DNA of 64,000 bases from the NCBI GenBank assembly GCA_949316235.1, contig OX438742.1, positions 32,866,853 to 32,930,852 on the forward strand. Direction: 5' to 3'. The position numbers and the translations under genes were made by a program. Of this stretch, positions 11,177-22,559 are shown in pieces. This DNA is from Oegoconia quadripuncta (taxonomy: Eukaryota; Arthropoda; Insecta; Lepidoptera; Autostichidae). The notes beneath the pieces were generated by a model. That model worked only from the letters and a program-made list of their open reading frames with translations. It had not been told where the DNA came from and made no database searches. Numbering within the stretch: the stretch's first letter is position 1; every line of letters starts with the position of its first letter.

Positions 11177-11985
11177 ATGGACTCGGAGACTCAGTTATTG
11201 TTTGATATAATAAATGTTCTCTCAATGTGCTGTCTCCATTACTTTTCTCAATATTTATCAACAATATCTCAAAAGTTATATCTTCTCTCTACCACCTGTA
11301 TGCAGATGATTTACAAATTTATAGGCATTTTTCGGTCAGTGAGGCGGCAGAGGCTGTTAGTGCTATAAACAGTGATCTTAGGGGCCATACACTCGTGGGC
11401 TAAATGTTTTGGTCTTCTTGTGAACCCTACCAAATCGCAAGCGCTGGTTATCGATAGCAGTCGTTTGAGGTCGAGAGTAATTCACATTCCAGGTATATAC
11501 TTCAACGGAACTTGCATACCTTATAGTGAGAAAGTTAAAACCTCGGGGTCATCTTTGATGGCTTTCTGTCATGGTCAGCTCACTATTTGGATGTGACTGA
11601 GGAGTTGCTAAATTAGCATGAGCGCCTAAAAAATCTTGCCATTCGATTTATTTTCGGGTTGCGTAAATATGATCAAGTACCTACCTGCGTTTCGCGTTCA
11701 GCTAAAATAGGTCCCCATCCTATGGAATCACGCTGCCCCTGATTGTCTGCGTTCCCGCTTTTCCTTCCTCACCCATCCTGATGTTCCTAAGTGATCCTGC
11801 ATCACTAAAGCGCTTGCCTGTCCTAGAGCCACCACAAACTTCCTTTTTCACTCCTTCAGTGTTCAAGCAGCTATGATGTGGAATAAACTGCCAAAATTAA
11901 TTCCGGACAGCCCTCCAATTGCAGTATTTATGAAAAGGTTAAAAGAGCATTACCTCTCCCATCTTTCGTGATATTGTTTTGTGTA
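11177..11985 (+). pseudogene. Decayed CR1/jockey-type LINE, reverse transcriptase 3' half
   Basis: Conceptual pieces read in shifted frames. 11287-11365 gives LYHLYADDLQIYRHFSVSEA, which includes the catalytic YADD box. 11385-11540 gives HSWAKCFGLLVNPTKSQALV, the region after motif C. Near 11623 comes LKNLAIRFIFGLRKYD. 11850-11971 gives VQAAMMWNKLPKLIPDSP and ends MKRLKEHYLSHLS plus stop. These are in the order expected for the C-terminal end of a CR1/jockey-type polymerase. Frameshifts and stops (for example between 11365 and 11385, and near 11598) show the copy is dead. The finger domain and endonuclease are missing, so it is 5'-truncated, as LINE copies usually are. No A-rich tail is obvious; AT-rich DNA follows. 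Clade assignment is tentative. Confidence 0.75.
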
Positions 11986-12138
11986 TGTCGGTTTATAATA
12001 TATTATATTTTATGTTATGTATTTATATCGCAGTAGGTTGGTATTTGTATTATGTTTAATGAAAGTTTATTTTAGTAGTATTTTTTCATTTGCACACTAA
12101 ATTAAACAAAGCTTGTTAAACAAGCAAGCCAAGCAGCA

Positions 12139-12300
12139 ATGTTAATGGCATTATTGTGTTCCGGTTGCCAGAGAAAAGATAGCCAGCCCCCCAAATGTGT
12201 TGGGGTTTTCGGGTCAGTACGCTTCCACCTTCGAACTCATCTTCACTTAACATCAGGTGTGATTGAGGTCAAGTACCAACCCCTTGTGGATAAAAAAAAC
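12139..12300 (+). repeat. SINE-B 3' part
   Basis: 'tgttccggttgccagagaaa', 'tgtgttggggttttcgggtc' and 'atcaggtgtgattgaggt', then an A tract. The head is missing. Confidence 0.75.
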
Positions 12301-12324
12301 CCAAATTTACTCCGTTTCCTACTT

Positions 12325-12430
12325 CAATGCTCAGGTTAGCTGGAAGAGATCTCTTGAAGAGATAAGTTCACCTCTGTACATGACCTATTGTTTGTACTCT
12401 GATAATTTTTTTTTTGGTGTAATAAAAAAT
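12325..12430 (+). repeat. LINE 3' tail
   Basis: 'ctggaagagatctcttgaag' and 'agataagttcacctctgtac', then a T-rich end, is the kind of 3' tail found behind Lepidoptera LINE copies. Similar tails are at 26488 and 41918. Confidence 0.55.
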
Positions 12431-13470
12431 ATTATATAATAAGTTCATAAATGAAATAATTTGTGATATTATATTAGTGATAAATTCAGCGAGCTTTACT
12501 TTTAACTTTATTTCACATTTCACATGTAGCAACTTTTACGATAAAAACCAAAATCACAATAAGTAAAATCGATAATGAAATATTGACCATCACTCAAATT
12601 GAATGACACTTATCGACGATGCACAAGTCAGTACAATAGCTAGGTCGAGTGGATACGGGACCCAGTTGTTTGGCATTGTTATCTCCATGGCCATAGTGCT
12701 TAAGAATAGTGCGGTAGATGGTCATACGTTTATCGATACCTGCAAAAAGGCACATACATACCTACTCATGTAGCATTTTGTAACCATTACGATTTCGGTA
12801 TTAGCATAAAACTCTTCACTCTGCTCTTAAAAATAACCTCGAAGCTTGTAAAAGAGCTACTGAATCAGTTTTATGATCTGATAGAGGGTTTTTCTAGAAA
12901 ATTATAGCCCCATTAGTTTTTATGTGTCTGATGTTGCAAGTTAAAAAAAAATTCAACGACATCGTTAGCGTCAACCGAGCTAGAGTTATATTATGCAGTT
13001 TTTATTTAAGATAACGCCATAAAAGATTAGGGATAGGTATTGTAAATTAACAGGAGTATTCGTGTTTTTGTTTTGTTCTGTGCGCATATGGCTGCATACG
13101 CTGTTACATGTATTTGTTTACATATTAAATTGTGGACCTAACTTCTAGGGGTCTTATTAGAATATCACATATTCTATGATTACCAATTGATTTCACTAAT
13201 CTGAGGTGATAGGTCTCGAGGAATTAGATCTGCCTGTTCGGTTATGGTCTCCATAATCTACTAAAAAATTTCAAAAATAACTAAAATTATAATTGAAAAT
13301 AAATACCTAATCGATAACTTTAGATTGAACCTACAATAGATTAATAGCATTGACCACAAAATGCTAACACTACCAACAATTTTAAATTAAATTAGATTGT
13401 CAGCTAATATAGATAGAAAAATAGATAGAAAAAAGATTAAAAAATAGAAGTCGAAAATCCTTTTTAAAGA
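12431..13470. other. AT-rich stretch, nothing recognised
   Basis: Simple A-rich text with 'atagatagaaaaatagatag' near 13420. No coding frame or shared repeat was seen. Confidence 0.45.
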
Positions 13471-13474
13471 ATTC

Positions 13475-13506
13475 TTCAGTAGTGGCTGATATCAGCCACT
13501 ACTGAA
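13475..13506. repeat. 32-bp perfect palindrome
   Basis: Arms of 16 bases ('ttcagtagtggctgat' and its exact inverse complement) meet with no spacer. Followed by 'gatgatgatgataat'. Confidence 0.9.
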
Positions 13507-14151
13507 TGATGATGATGATAATACACTGTTCACACAATATTCCATTTATTCTTTAAAATCAGCATCAGAATTTGATAAGGTTCGAGACGGGAGGTTTCAA
13601 AATGTATTCGTGGAAAAGTCTTGTACTACAACATATCTTTTGTGCAACGTGTAGTACAGTAAAACTACGTATTTTTTGTAGTGAAACTTCCTACAATCTT
13701 AAACTTCCGTAGAAGGATAGAGTAGAGTACCCATCAGTAATAGAATAAAAATGTTTTCTAACTATTCTATATTTTTCTTTAAGTAGAGAAGAAATGGGTA
13801 ATGTGTGTCAGGGGATAATGGTGGTCATTCTAGTCATTAAAAAGCTAAAATCCTTTTAATCGGACTTAAAAAAGTCGCGAACGCCACGAAATCAAAGCCA
13901 CACCCCCTGCCCCGCACCACCTTCGAACGCCCGTTGAGTTCGCACAGAGCATTACTTTTTTGCGCGTTTCTTAAGTAATTTTGCGAGTGTACAAAATAAA
14001 CGGTGAGTGAATTATTACAATACATTTACATTATTTATCGGTTCACTCATACAGTTTGGACGTTTGAGAGTAGATTTATGAAACGTTTGTTGTAATAAAT
14101 CTTATATTTAATTAATTATGATTTATTTGTTTAAATATTCACCTTCGGGCA

Positions 14152-14346
14152 ATGAAAGTCAGATTTAATTGTCCAAATAATTGTGACATTCATACATTAT
14201 TTGGTTATATTTTGCATACGCCGAAAGTACGCGCCATGAGTACGAACAAATCCCAATGGTCTTCTGACGACAACGAAGACGTTAATATGGAAGATCCTGA
14301 TGAAGCTGGTAATGCCTGCCTTTTTTGTAGCGAATTTGAACCGTAG
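14152..14346 (+). CDS. Small frame inside the V element, possible transposase remnant
   Basis: It encodes 64 residues starting at ATG; a second ATG lies at codon 28 (14236). The C-terminal half is acidic (DDNEDVNMEDPDEAGNACLF) and has a CxxC pair (CLFC), which recalls acidic linkers before cysteine-rich tails in some DNA transposase C-termini. That resemblance is weak and no catalytic motif is present. Its position inside paired inverted repeats supports a transposon origin. It could also be a chance frame. Confidence 0.3.
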   Translation: MKVRFNCPNNCDIHTLFGYILHTPKVRAMSTNKSQWSSDDNEDVNMEDPDEAGNACLFCSEFEP

Positions 14347-14377
14347 GTAAAGGATTACCTACGGTAAAGGACTACGG

Positions 14378-14430
14378 TAACTTTAATTTAAAATTTTAGG
14401 TTTAACCTAAAATTTTAAATTTACTTATGA
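14378..14430. repeat. Palindrome of AT-rich arms
   Basis: The arms 'atttaaaattttaggtt' and 'aacctaaaattttaaat' face each other, and a diverged inverse copy with 'ttttaggttaaacct' follows at 14517-14531. Part of the V element interior. Confidence 0.7.
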
Positions 14431-15397
14431 AAAATTTCAACGAAGACTCAATAAACTATTTTTAGAAAATATGAAGTACAACACAAATTAGTTCATATTG
14501 GTAAATTTAATTTAAACTTTTAGGTTAAACCTATTCGTTGAAATTTGCATAAATATAAAGGCAGTTATTAATCGATTTTTTTGAAAATAGTTACAAAGAG
14601 TTCTTAGTATATTCTCCGACGCAATGAAACACAGTTCACAGGGGTAATTTTAATCTAATAGCATATATTAATTTTAAGTCTAAATTTTATTACTAAATGC
14701 CTAATCTATACCTAAAGCAAGCTACCAATTTGTTAGAATACTTTTTTATTCTATCACTGACAGGTACTCTATCCATCTATACAAAGAATACCCGCCTTTT
14801 AGATTATAGGCAGTAAAAGTGTATCCTTACTGGAATAACAGAAATAGGACTTTAATCCTTTAGGTAGTAGGTTCATGTAATGCTCAGCAGTATTGAAACA
14901 AAGGGACATCATTTACTACTGATGATGACTGTACATTTATGTAGTATAAAATCTTTTTCGCATACTAACCTTATTGGTAATTTTGGTAATTCAGCTCGCG
15001 AACGCTATTAAACCTTTTATCTCGATGCATAATCTTGATTTTTGCCGAAGACGCATTGACATATCAATTGAATACTAAAATCGATAACAGTAGCATTCAA
15101 TATTATACAGTTTTGGGCACCGGAAAATTTTTATAACCGACATTTTGCATTAAAACAAGTTTAAGAGGTTATTGTTTGTTTTTTTTTTTTGAACTATCGG
15201 AAATGAATTTTGAGTCATATATTTCGCTTTGGTAATGAAGTAGGTACTCGAGGTGCTATAATGTTTTATAATAAATTCAAATTCAATGCTTCAGTCATTC
15301 CAAGCATTCCATTAATATATTTGTACAATGTACCCATTTGGGATAAGGGTCGTGACGTTATCTATGTAAATATATGTCGATAGTTATAACCAATATA

Positions 15398-16522
15398 CAG
15401 GGCGTCCCAAAGTTATGGGACATGAAGGGGAAGTACCTTAAATATTGTAGATAGTGAATTTTGCTCAAAGAAGACTTTATGTTATTTTTAAAAGTTAGTA
15501 ATTCTGCATTCATAGATTTTCTAAAAATTACTTGCTTCGGCTGGGAATCGAACCGACTTAAATGTGAAAAAAAAAACACCCTACTTTTATGATGCCAATC
15601 GAAAGAATAGCTAAAAAATAATAACTCTGCCTAAGTAACATAGTATTTTAAAAGAAAGGAACAACATAAAATGATTGAGTCAAATTTCAAGAAAGTTATT
15701 TATTGCCGACGACGTTCGAAAAGTAGCGATATTATCATTCCAAAGATAGCATTGATTATTCGTAAATAAGTACCCACTTCATAAAATAGGTACTAACATA
15801 GTTTTCCTTATTATAAGTGCACGTGTAGATGAAATGATAAAACTTGTATTTCAATACGTCCTCTGTAAGCTAGACGAGAGCAGCAGATTTTCTAAATGAA
15901 TGTTTTCCTACATGGATTGGTACAAATGGACCGATTAGATGGCCGGCCAGATCCCCGGACCTCACACCATTAGATTTCTTCTTTTGGGGATACGTGAAAG
16001 ATATGCTACACAAAAAGCGATACGAGAACGTAGGCGAGTTGCAAACAGAATTGTGCCATATCACATCGAGTGTTCACCATAAAATGATTAGAAAATCAAC
16101 AGGCAGCGGGCTCATTAAAAGATTGGCGATTTGCGTAAGACAAGAGGGATCACATTTTGAGCATTTAATTAATTAATTTACAAAAAAATACCTACTTAAT
16201 TGACTACGGCAGTTTCATGTATGTTTTTTATTTGATTAAAATGATTAATTTCACGTTGTTCCTTTCTTTTAAAATACTATGTTACTTAGGCAGAGTTATT
16301 ATTTTTTAGCTATTCTTTCGATTGGCATCATAAAAGTAGGGTGTTTTTTTTTTCACATTTGAGTCGGTTCGATTCCCAGCCGAAGCAAATAATTTTTAGA
16401 AAATCTATGAATGCAGAATTACTAACTTTTAAAAATAACATAAAGTCTTCTTTGAGCAAAATTCACTATCTACGATATTTAAGGTACTTCCCCTTCATGT
16501 CCCATAACTTTGGGACGCCCTG
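15398..16522 (+). mobile_element. Mariner-like element, internally deleted, with about 270-bp inverted repeats
   Basis: The termini are 'cagggcgtcccaaagttatg' at 15398 and its inverse complement ending at 16522, each flanked by TA (15396-15397 and 16523-16524), the insertion signature of Tc1/mariner elements. The inverted repeats run to about 15666 and from about 16255 and differ at only a few bases, suggesting a young insertion. Between them lies the C-terminal piece of a transposase. The two mirrored open frames (15358-15579 minus, 16341-16568 plus) are the inverted repeats read as protein and are not genes. Confidence 0.85.
15874..16176 (+). pseudogene. C-terminal fragment of mariner-family transposase
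   Basis: The frame opens after a stop at 15871 and reads AADFLNECFPTWIGTNGPIR, then the signature WPARSPDLTPLDFFFWGYVK (ending near 15997), then KKRYENVGELQTELCHI and finally QEGSHFEHLIN before the stop. The SPDLTPLD block carries the third acidic catalytic residue of the DDE/D triad in this superfamily, and the final 'HFEH' matches family C-termini as I know them. The helix-turn-helix DNA-binding region and the first two catalytic aspartates are missing, so it cannot cut DNA. The TIRs it would have recognised surround it, so a full-length relative elsewhere in the genome may mobilise this copy. Confidence 0.85.
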
Positions 16523-16524
16523 TA

Positions 16525-17842
16525 TAAACTGCTTGATTGATTTGTCATTTCATTATAGTAGGTACTAATCATGTAAAATTGAGCTTATCGATACATTGAT
16601 GGGCGTGTAACCAGCTTAATCGAATGCAATTGTGTTGACCTTGTTCTGGGAACTGATGATTCTTGTCTCGGACACTGATCCATCATATTACAGTTTTAAT
16701 TGTTCCTTAGGAGTGGGGTAATTAGTAGCAGTTTCCTTCCTCGGGTAGACCACTACGGTGTCAATCAATCAATCAAATAAACAATTTTATTGTGAGGTAA
16801 ACCAACATGCAGGTGGTTCTAGGTATGTCTTTGATGTTTGTGATCAGCCAGTATAGACATACAAATATTTTTGTCGTAGGACGATTGTAAAATTTAAATG
16901 TTACATGCATTTTCAACTAGCATTATAATGTGTACAATATTTATAATCAACTTACTATAATATAATACAATTTATTATTAAAAAAAAAAAAAAAATCACA
17001 AATAAAAAACATTATATTATAATTGGGCAAGTGGTTATTTATTAATTCGTTATAAATTGCTAATGTTAATAAACATATATATATATGATAAAAAAAATAT
17101 ATTTGATTTTCAATTCGGACTAAAAAAAATAACTCGACAGACAAGTAATAGGTAATGTCAAGAGAAACACAGATTACATTTAATTGGTCATGTCATGAAT
17201 TCATGACTTTAAATATCTTGAGACATTGTTCTGAGGACGAAGTAATCAAAGGGCTAGATTCCAGGCTTCTATATAACATAATATCTATATGTGTGTTGTT
17301 AACCGAGAGAGTTCATGATTCTAACAGACAGTCAACGGGCACTTTTCTCATTGTCTCCACGGTAAATATATGACGAGCGTGCGGCCAAGGCGTCAATGTC
17401 CAAATAACCGGAAGATTGGCCGTTTATTTGCGTTTGTCTCTTGGCTGCCCGGCGGGGGATCGTAACCGGCAATCAGAACCATTCAGTCAGTTAGTAACAA
17501 TGTTGTTATCTGTTGGTACTTATTGTAGGACATATTAGGTCTTTGCAAACTTTATCTAAGCGTTTTATATAATCATTTACAAATAACTATTGGTAATTAA
17601 ACAACTGTTTAACTTGAATAATAAGATAAGAAATTATTGGTGTAGGATTTAACTATATAGTAGAGCATTAACCTTCAACTGATTTTTTCCAAAATATGTG
17701 CATAGAATTCGTTATCCTAAGCCACATGGAATACTTCTGGAAGTATATAAGTATCTACGTCTCAACACCGACTTTATTTTCATATCTATAGGTACTTTTT
17801 GCGCCAGAATTTTCTGTTCAATACGCATTAGCTGAATCTTCA
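16525..17842. other. AT-rich stretch with simple repeats
   Basis: Includes 'caatcaatcaatcaaat' near 16757, probably a LINE tail, A and TA tracts around 16980-17100, and a GC-rich piece with 'gccgtttatttgcg' at 17385-17475. No gene was recognised. Confidence 0.4.
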
Positions 17843-18095
17843 ATAATAATAAATAAATAAATAATAAATATTTCGGACACTTACACCAATCGTCTAGTCC
17901 CAAACTAAGCAAAGCTTGTGCTATGGATACTAGATAACGGATAAACATACATAAATATTTATATTATAAACATCCAAGACTCGGGAATAAATGTTCGTAT
18001 TCATCACACAAACATTTACCCCTCGCGGGATTCGAACCCGCAACCGTTGGTTTCGCTGATAGGGTCACTATCCACTACACCAATCGGTCGTCAAA
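17843..18095 (-). mobile_element. SINE-A, full length
   Basis: Minus-strand head 'gaccgattggtgtagtgg', B box 'gcgggttcgaatcccgcg', body 'cgaacatttattcccgagtc', tail 'tagtttgggactagacg' and (TTTA)n. Confidence 0.88.
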
Positions 18096-18227
18096 TAAGG
18101 TGTCTTAAGCTGAAAATAATAATACAAAAATATGAGTAATTGTCATTAATTATGCTAATTTTGATACCGTCTGTCATATTAAACTTGTAGGTAAGATAAC
18201 ACACGAAAAACTAATTAGTTATTTATT

Positions 18228-18356
18228 TTTCCGAAACCTCACAGCAACAAATTCCGAAAGCATTTCTCGGCAAAGATGCATCCCAAAGTAACGTTTCGTC
18301 GGACTGGTGACCCGTTTACGCCGCCCAGCGCTTTCCTTCCTCATAGCCAACAGAAA
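18228..18356 (-). other. Short GC-rich open frame of unknown status
   Basis: On the minus strand an ATG near 18344 starts a frame of 42 codons (MRKESAGRRKRVTSPTKRYF...) ending at a TAA near 18217. It is basic and GC-rich compared with the flanks. No domain is recognised. It could be an exon, a repeat or chance. Confidence 0.2.
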
Positions 18357-18527
18357 TAAATACATGCCGTCCTGATGCCAATATTACGGATGTTTACCCA
18401 ATCTCGACATTTTTTAGACTATAATACGATGATTCGAGATTACGACAGTCGATGCAAAGATAAAGCTGTTTGTCATTTTCTACAAACATCGGTATAGACG
18501 GCGTATCGATAAATGAGTAAATAATAA

Positions 18528-18802
18528 TAATAAATATAACAAATATCTTTGACATACACACAGCGCCATCTAGTTCCACTTTAAGCAACTATAGGCTTGT
18601 GTTGTGGATACCAGATGGTTGATATACTACATAAATACATTTTTTTGTAAATAAATACTTGTTATAAATGAAAACATCCATAACTCGGGTACACATGTCC
18701 GTATTCATCACACAAACATTATGCCCCTAACGGGAATCGAACCCGCAACCTTTTGGTATAGTGGTCAGAGTTGCTAACCACTACACCAAACGGTCGTCAA
18801 AT
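18528..18802 (-). mobile_element. SINE-C, full length
   Basis: Minus-strand head 'gaccgtttggtgtagtgg', B box 'gcgggttcgattcccgtt', body 'acggacatgtgtacccgag' and tail 'cctatagttgcttaaagtgg' with 'actagatggcgctg'. The body and tail resemble SINE-A, so A and C are sister families. Confidence 0.88.
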
Positions 18803-18845
18803 GAGTAGATAGGTAGTTGGCGCAATCTTTTTGCAAATTTTAGAA

Positions 18846-19170
18846 CTAATAACTAATATTATAAAGGTGAAAGTTGGGATGTTTGATGCTCAATCACGGC
18901 TAAACGAATAAATGGATTTGGATGAAATTTGGAACACAAGTAGAATAGGCCCTGGATTAGGACACAATTGCCTATTTATTTTTAATGAACATTAATTTAG
19001 TAATAAGTAATCTGTGACAGTACCCTAACCGGACGAGCATGTATGAACAACTTTACGGGGGTGACTGCAGCAAAAAAGGTGTGACAGGATCGTAGCAAGT
19101 GGAAGTTTGTGGTCTCTGCCTATATACCCCTACGGGAAAGCGTCACTTTATGTGTGTATGTATGTATGAA
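18846..19170 (+). repeat. K-type Lepidoptera repeat
   Basis: 'taatattataaaggtgaaag' and 'tcacggctaaacgaataaat' with 'ggatttggatgaaatttgg' form the core of an abundant Lepidoptera repeat. Related copies are at 40820 (plus) and 21390 (minus). The segment past 19000 is less certain. Confidence 0.6.
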
Positions 19171-20820
19171 CATTACACATATTGAAATTAGTAGACGTAT
19201 GCGAGCAGAATCGGACGTTTATTTAAAACAATGCATAGCCCGACTAACACTGATTGATTGCTTCGACACTTGTTGTGTACAAACGTAGGTAATATAATAT
19301 ATTTATATAATTTCTATTAATTACTATTTAAAGGCTGGATAAATAAATAACTAATTCATATTACTTACTCAAAATGTGAAAACTCGTTATAAATACTATT
19401 ATCTATTTTAATTTACAGCACAAATAATGCAGGTTATAAAATTTATGTAAACCAAAACGTACAACATAGATCTATTATTATCTATTTCTATTAGAAAACA
19501 TTTTTTTGATTTGTGACCAATCAATTGTCCAACTACAAATAGATATCCGAGGCTCCAAGACAAGTCTTCCCCCATTTACGGTATTAACCCTTATTTTCGA
19601 CTTTTTCATTTATTCAGTGACATTTTTAAACAAAACGGAAGCACAAACGTAGACCACGAAACGATTAATTGTTAAAAACAGACACTTTAAGCACGGGCGA
19701 CGCGTGCGCATCCGTCCTTCAAAAACTTACACCGTTCAGTTTTTTCAAAAGTCTACATTTAGAAGCGTTGTCTTTTTTTAAGCTAACTAGGTTCCGCCGA
19801 CGGTGCCGGTTGAAGCTAAGTTCGATGCTTAATGATGTCCTGCAGAGCTAAAATATATGGAGTCAGTATTTTGATCATGTCCCAAAAATCTTCATATTGC
19901 AAACTTTGGGTGACTTTTTATGAAAGATTTGCCTGTGTACTTCATAGCGTCATAGAAGACACTAAAATCTCCTAATTGTATTGTCTAAAAACATAACCAT
20001 AACTACTTAATATTTTGTAATAGGAGACCGAAAACGAGGATAGAGGAAGAAACTGTTTGAAATGGTCTCGTTTCACGAGCTTGACAATCCAGGGTGCCGC
20101 ATCTGTAAATATGTTTGCGCGAATCGCGTCTTAATCTGCGGGAAGACCTCGAATGGCTATGAACTTTGCGCGTCATAGCATAGAGATGGCTACTGGAACT
20201 TAACCGTTCGCGAATTCAAACGCAAGCCGCACAAACTAGTTTACAGAATAGCGATGACTTGTTTGTGATTGGCATGGTTCGGTTGTCGATTATTTCATAC
20301 AACAGATTTAATATCTACTCTGCTTTTCTTTTATATAAACTGACAAATAGAACTTGATACGATCGACGACTTAGTACACATTCTCTTTTTTTCTATTCGG
20401 CTCAACTTTTTTCATAGTTGGTATGAAAAGCAATGTCTTCCTCCACTCTAAGTGTGCCATGTCAAAAGTTCGATACACGTTGTGACAGACAGACAGGCGC
20501 GTAGCATAGGAAGTCATTAGTTACGCGTTAGGAAAGTACCGGCTACTGCGGCAAGGATGCACTTATTTTTAACGAATGGGTATTAGCTCTTATCACAAAA
20601 GGAAACCACTTATCTGTTTTTGACGAAACAGATTTATTTACCTGTAGCCTCTTTTTACTGTCGCGTATAAAGTAGTTAACCACCTTAATCAACTATTGAT
20701 GTAGCCATATGGTATAAAGGATTGGTGATACTTTTAAACTATTTAAATTGTACTCTCCCTTATACCTAAAATACATTATATACTTATTGTCAATATAACC
20801 ACTATTTCAATTAGTTAATT
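19171..20820. other. Mixed AT-rich stretch, nothing firm
   Basis: A 60-codon frame at 19669-19851 lacks ATG and any domain. 'gacagacagacagg' at 20486 and 'cgtgtcagtt'-like words hint at old repeats. No gene was recognised. Confidence 0.4.
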
Positions 20821-20829
20821 AGTCTGTCC

Positions 20830-20925
20830 AAGATAGTTATAGAGTCACGTATGGCAGCGTCTACCTTCAGTAGGCGCCGTGCATTATACCTCTGTTGATC
20901 CTTGCTTATAGGAGTGTGGAGGCGG
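20830..20925 (+). repeat. I-type repeat
   Basis: 'gtctaccttcagtaggcg', 'gtgcattatacctctgttga' and 'aggagtgtggaggcggg' occur in inverse orientation at 58540-58645 ('ccgcctccacactcctccc', 'cctactgaaggtagac'). Confidence 0.6.
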
Positions 20926-21039
20926 GAATATTTCCATCATTATATTTACTACTTCGAGCATTATTTATTAATCACTAGGTTCTGCCTGCTTGTTAGAACC
21001 TTTATGGCCATAAATCTTAATGTTTTGTACTTTGCCACA

Positions 21040-21195
21040 ACACACAAACACGTGCCGCGGTATCTTTCAAGACGCCGAAAGGCGACCACTCGCCGCTCGC
21101 CGGCGGCGCTTGCCCCGGCGCCGCCGCCGCGACTTGCTGTGATTGGTTGCGCCCTGTGCCCCGCCACCCGCCACCCCCTCTGGCGTCTTCCATAT
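21040..21195. other. Short GC-rich island
   Basis: About 150 bases rich in CpG, with 'gccggcggcgcttgccccgg', 'cgccgccgccgcgac', an inverted CCAAT box ('gattggttg') and C-rich runs, in otherwise AT-rich DNA. It resembles a promoter or 5' untranslated exon, but no initiator or coding frame settles this. The frames over it are simple read-through of GC-rich text. Confidence 0.4.
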
Positions 21196-22559
21196 CAATG
21201 GCACGTTGTCTGTTTTTTCTCATTGATAAAATAAGGTACAATCGAAATGAAGTAAGTCTGTTGATTTGTATTTTCATTTGCACTTACATTTAATTTTTTA
21301 CTCGGAAACAAAATTTTTAAGGCTAGTTTTCTTAATGAATATTTTACTCTATTGTCATGTACATGCAATTGCCAAAATTTGTCGGGTTAATATTGTTAGT
21401 TATATATCTGTACCAAATTTCATCCAAATCGGTTCACGAGTTATATCATGTAGGTATATATGTGTGTGCGTGATTATCCACATATTCTAATTATGCTAAG
21501 TACTGTTTTTTAAATAATAAACCCCAGTCAGAGACATTATAGTTGTAGTGTAAATATTAAGTCTATTATCCCATCACAAAACCTCTTATATTGGAACGAC
21601 TGCCTAATTATCACAATTTATTGTTTACCTCCTTGTACTTACAAGTCATAGCTTATGACTTTTTGTTGACTATTTTTTGGCAATATCAAAATTCACTTTT
21701 ATGAAGTTTTCAGAAGTGAGAAAGCGTATTTTTATACTAAAAGTCCTACTCACTGACGATCATCAAAACCGGTTGTCTACAATCTTGACATTTCGAACAA
21801 AGGGAGGTCTCGTGACACATGTAAAGGATTAAAATCCGAAAATCGTAACTTCAAATCCGTTGTTGAATTATTAATACTGCCGCAAGGGATAACAAATTAA
21901 TAATTTTTGTATTTATTACTACACTTAGCCCCCTTCTTTACGATGAAATATTTTTAATATGATTGAAAAGGGAAATAATTGTATTGGTTTGGGTAAGCAA
22001 GTTCTAAATATTTTACAAAAGAGAACTCTTTAGGTCTCGCTTCAGTGTCGTTCGGTCCTTATGTCAGTCTGTCTCGTCCACAGATGGAACGACCGATGTA
22101 GAAGTGAAGAGTTCTTTTTTGTGCCTTTGGGTACGGGACTCAAAAAAATACGTGTTTTCTGAAGTCGGTAAAAAATAATTACTGTTGTAAGAAATATTGT
22201 GAGAATTAATTTAGAAATGCAATGGTAGTTAAAGCGTTAACACATATCTGTATGTCAGCTTGTCGCACAGAAAGTACTAATATATGCGCACACAATATGA
22301 CTAGCAAATGCGTATGTAAATGCATACATTAAACATGTCAGTTTAAAGTGGTTAATAAATTTTAGTATACTCTTTCTTATCTCATAATTTTAGTTTTTTC
22401 TTACAGAAATTTATTTTAAAGTGGTAGATTTATTATTGTTAGTGTTCCGTACTGAAATTAGCAATTCCGAAAACTATGGATCTTGGTATCACTCCGTCTG
22501 CGGCCGCCACTTATTTTGACTTTCTATTTGACATAAACAATTAGTACTTGTAGAAAAAG

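Larger units (their letters stand above)
13690..14815. mobile_element. DNA element with V-type terminal inverted repeats (about 1.1 kb)
   Basis: The left end reads 'agaaggatagagtagagtac' and 'cagtaatagaataaaaatg'. The right end is its inverse ('ttttattctatcactgac', 'gtactctatccatct'), and words such as 'ctatacctaaagcaagct' recur in the palindromic MITE-V at 48784. The interior holds a short GC-rich section with a splice-donor-like 'cggtgagtg' at 13999-14007, a 64-codon frame, and a palindrome at 14378-14430. The best reading is an internally deleted DNA transposon of the family that spawned MITE-V. Exact ends and target duplication are uncertain. Confidence 0.6.

Noticed and set aside
15358..15579. 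73-codon frame and its mirrored partner at 16341-16568
   Set aside because: They are the two arms of the mariner-like element's inverted repeat read as protein; similarity between them reflects the repeat, not a gene family.
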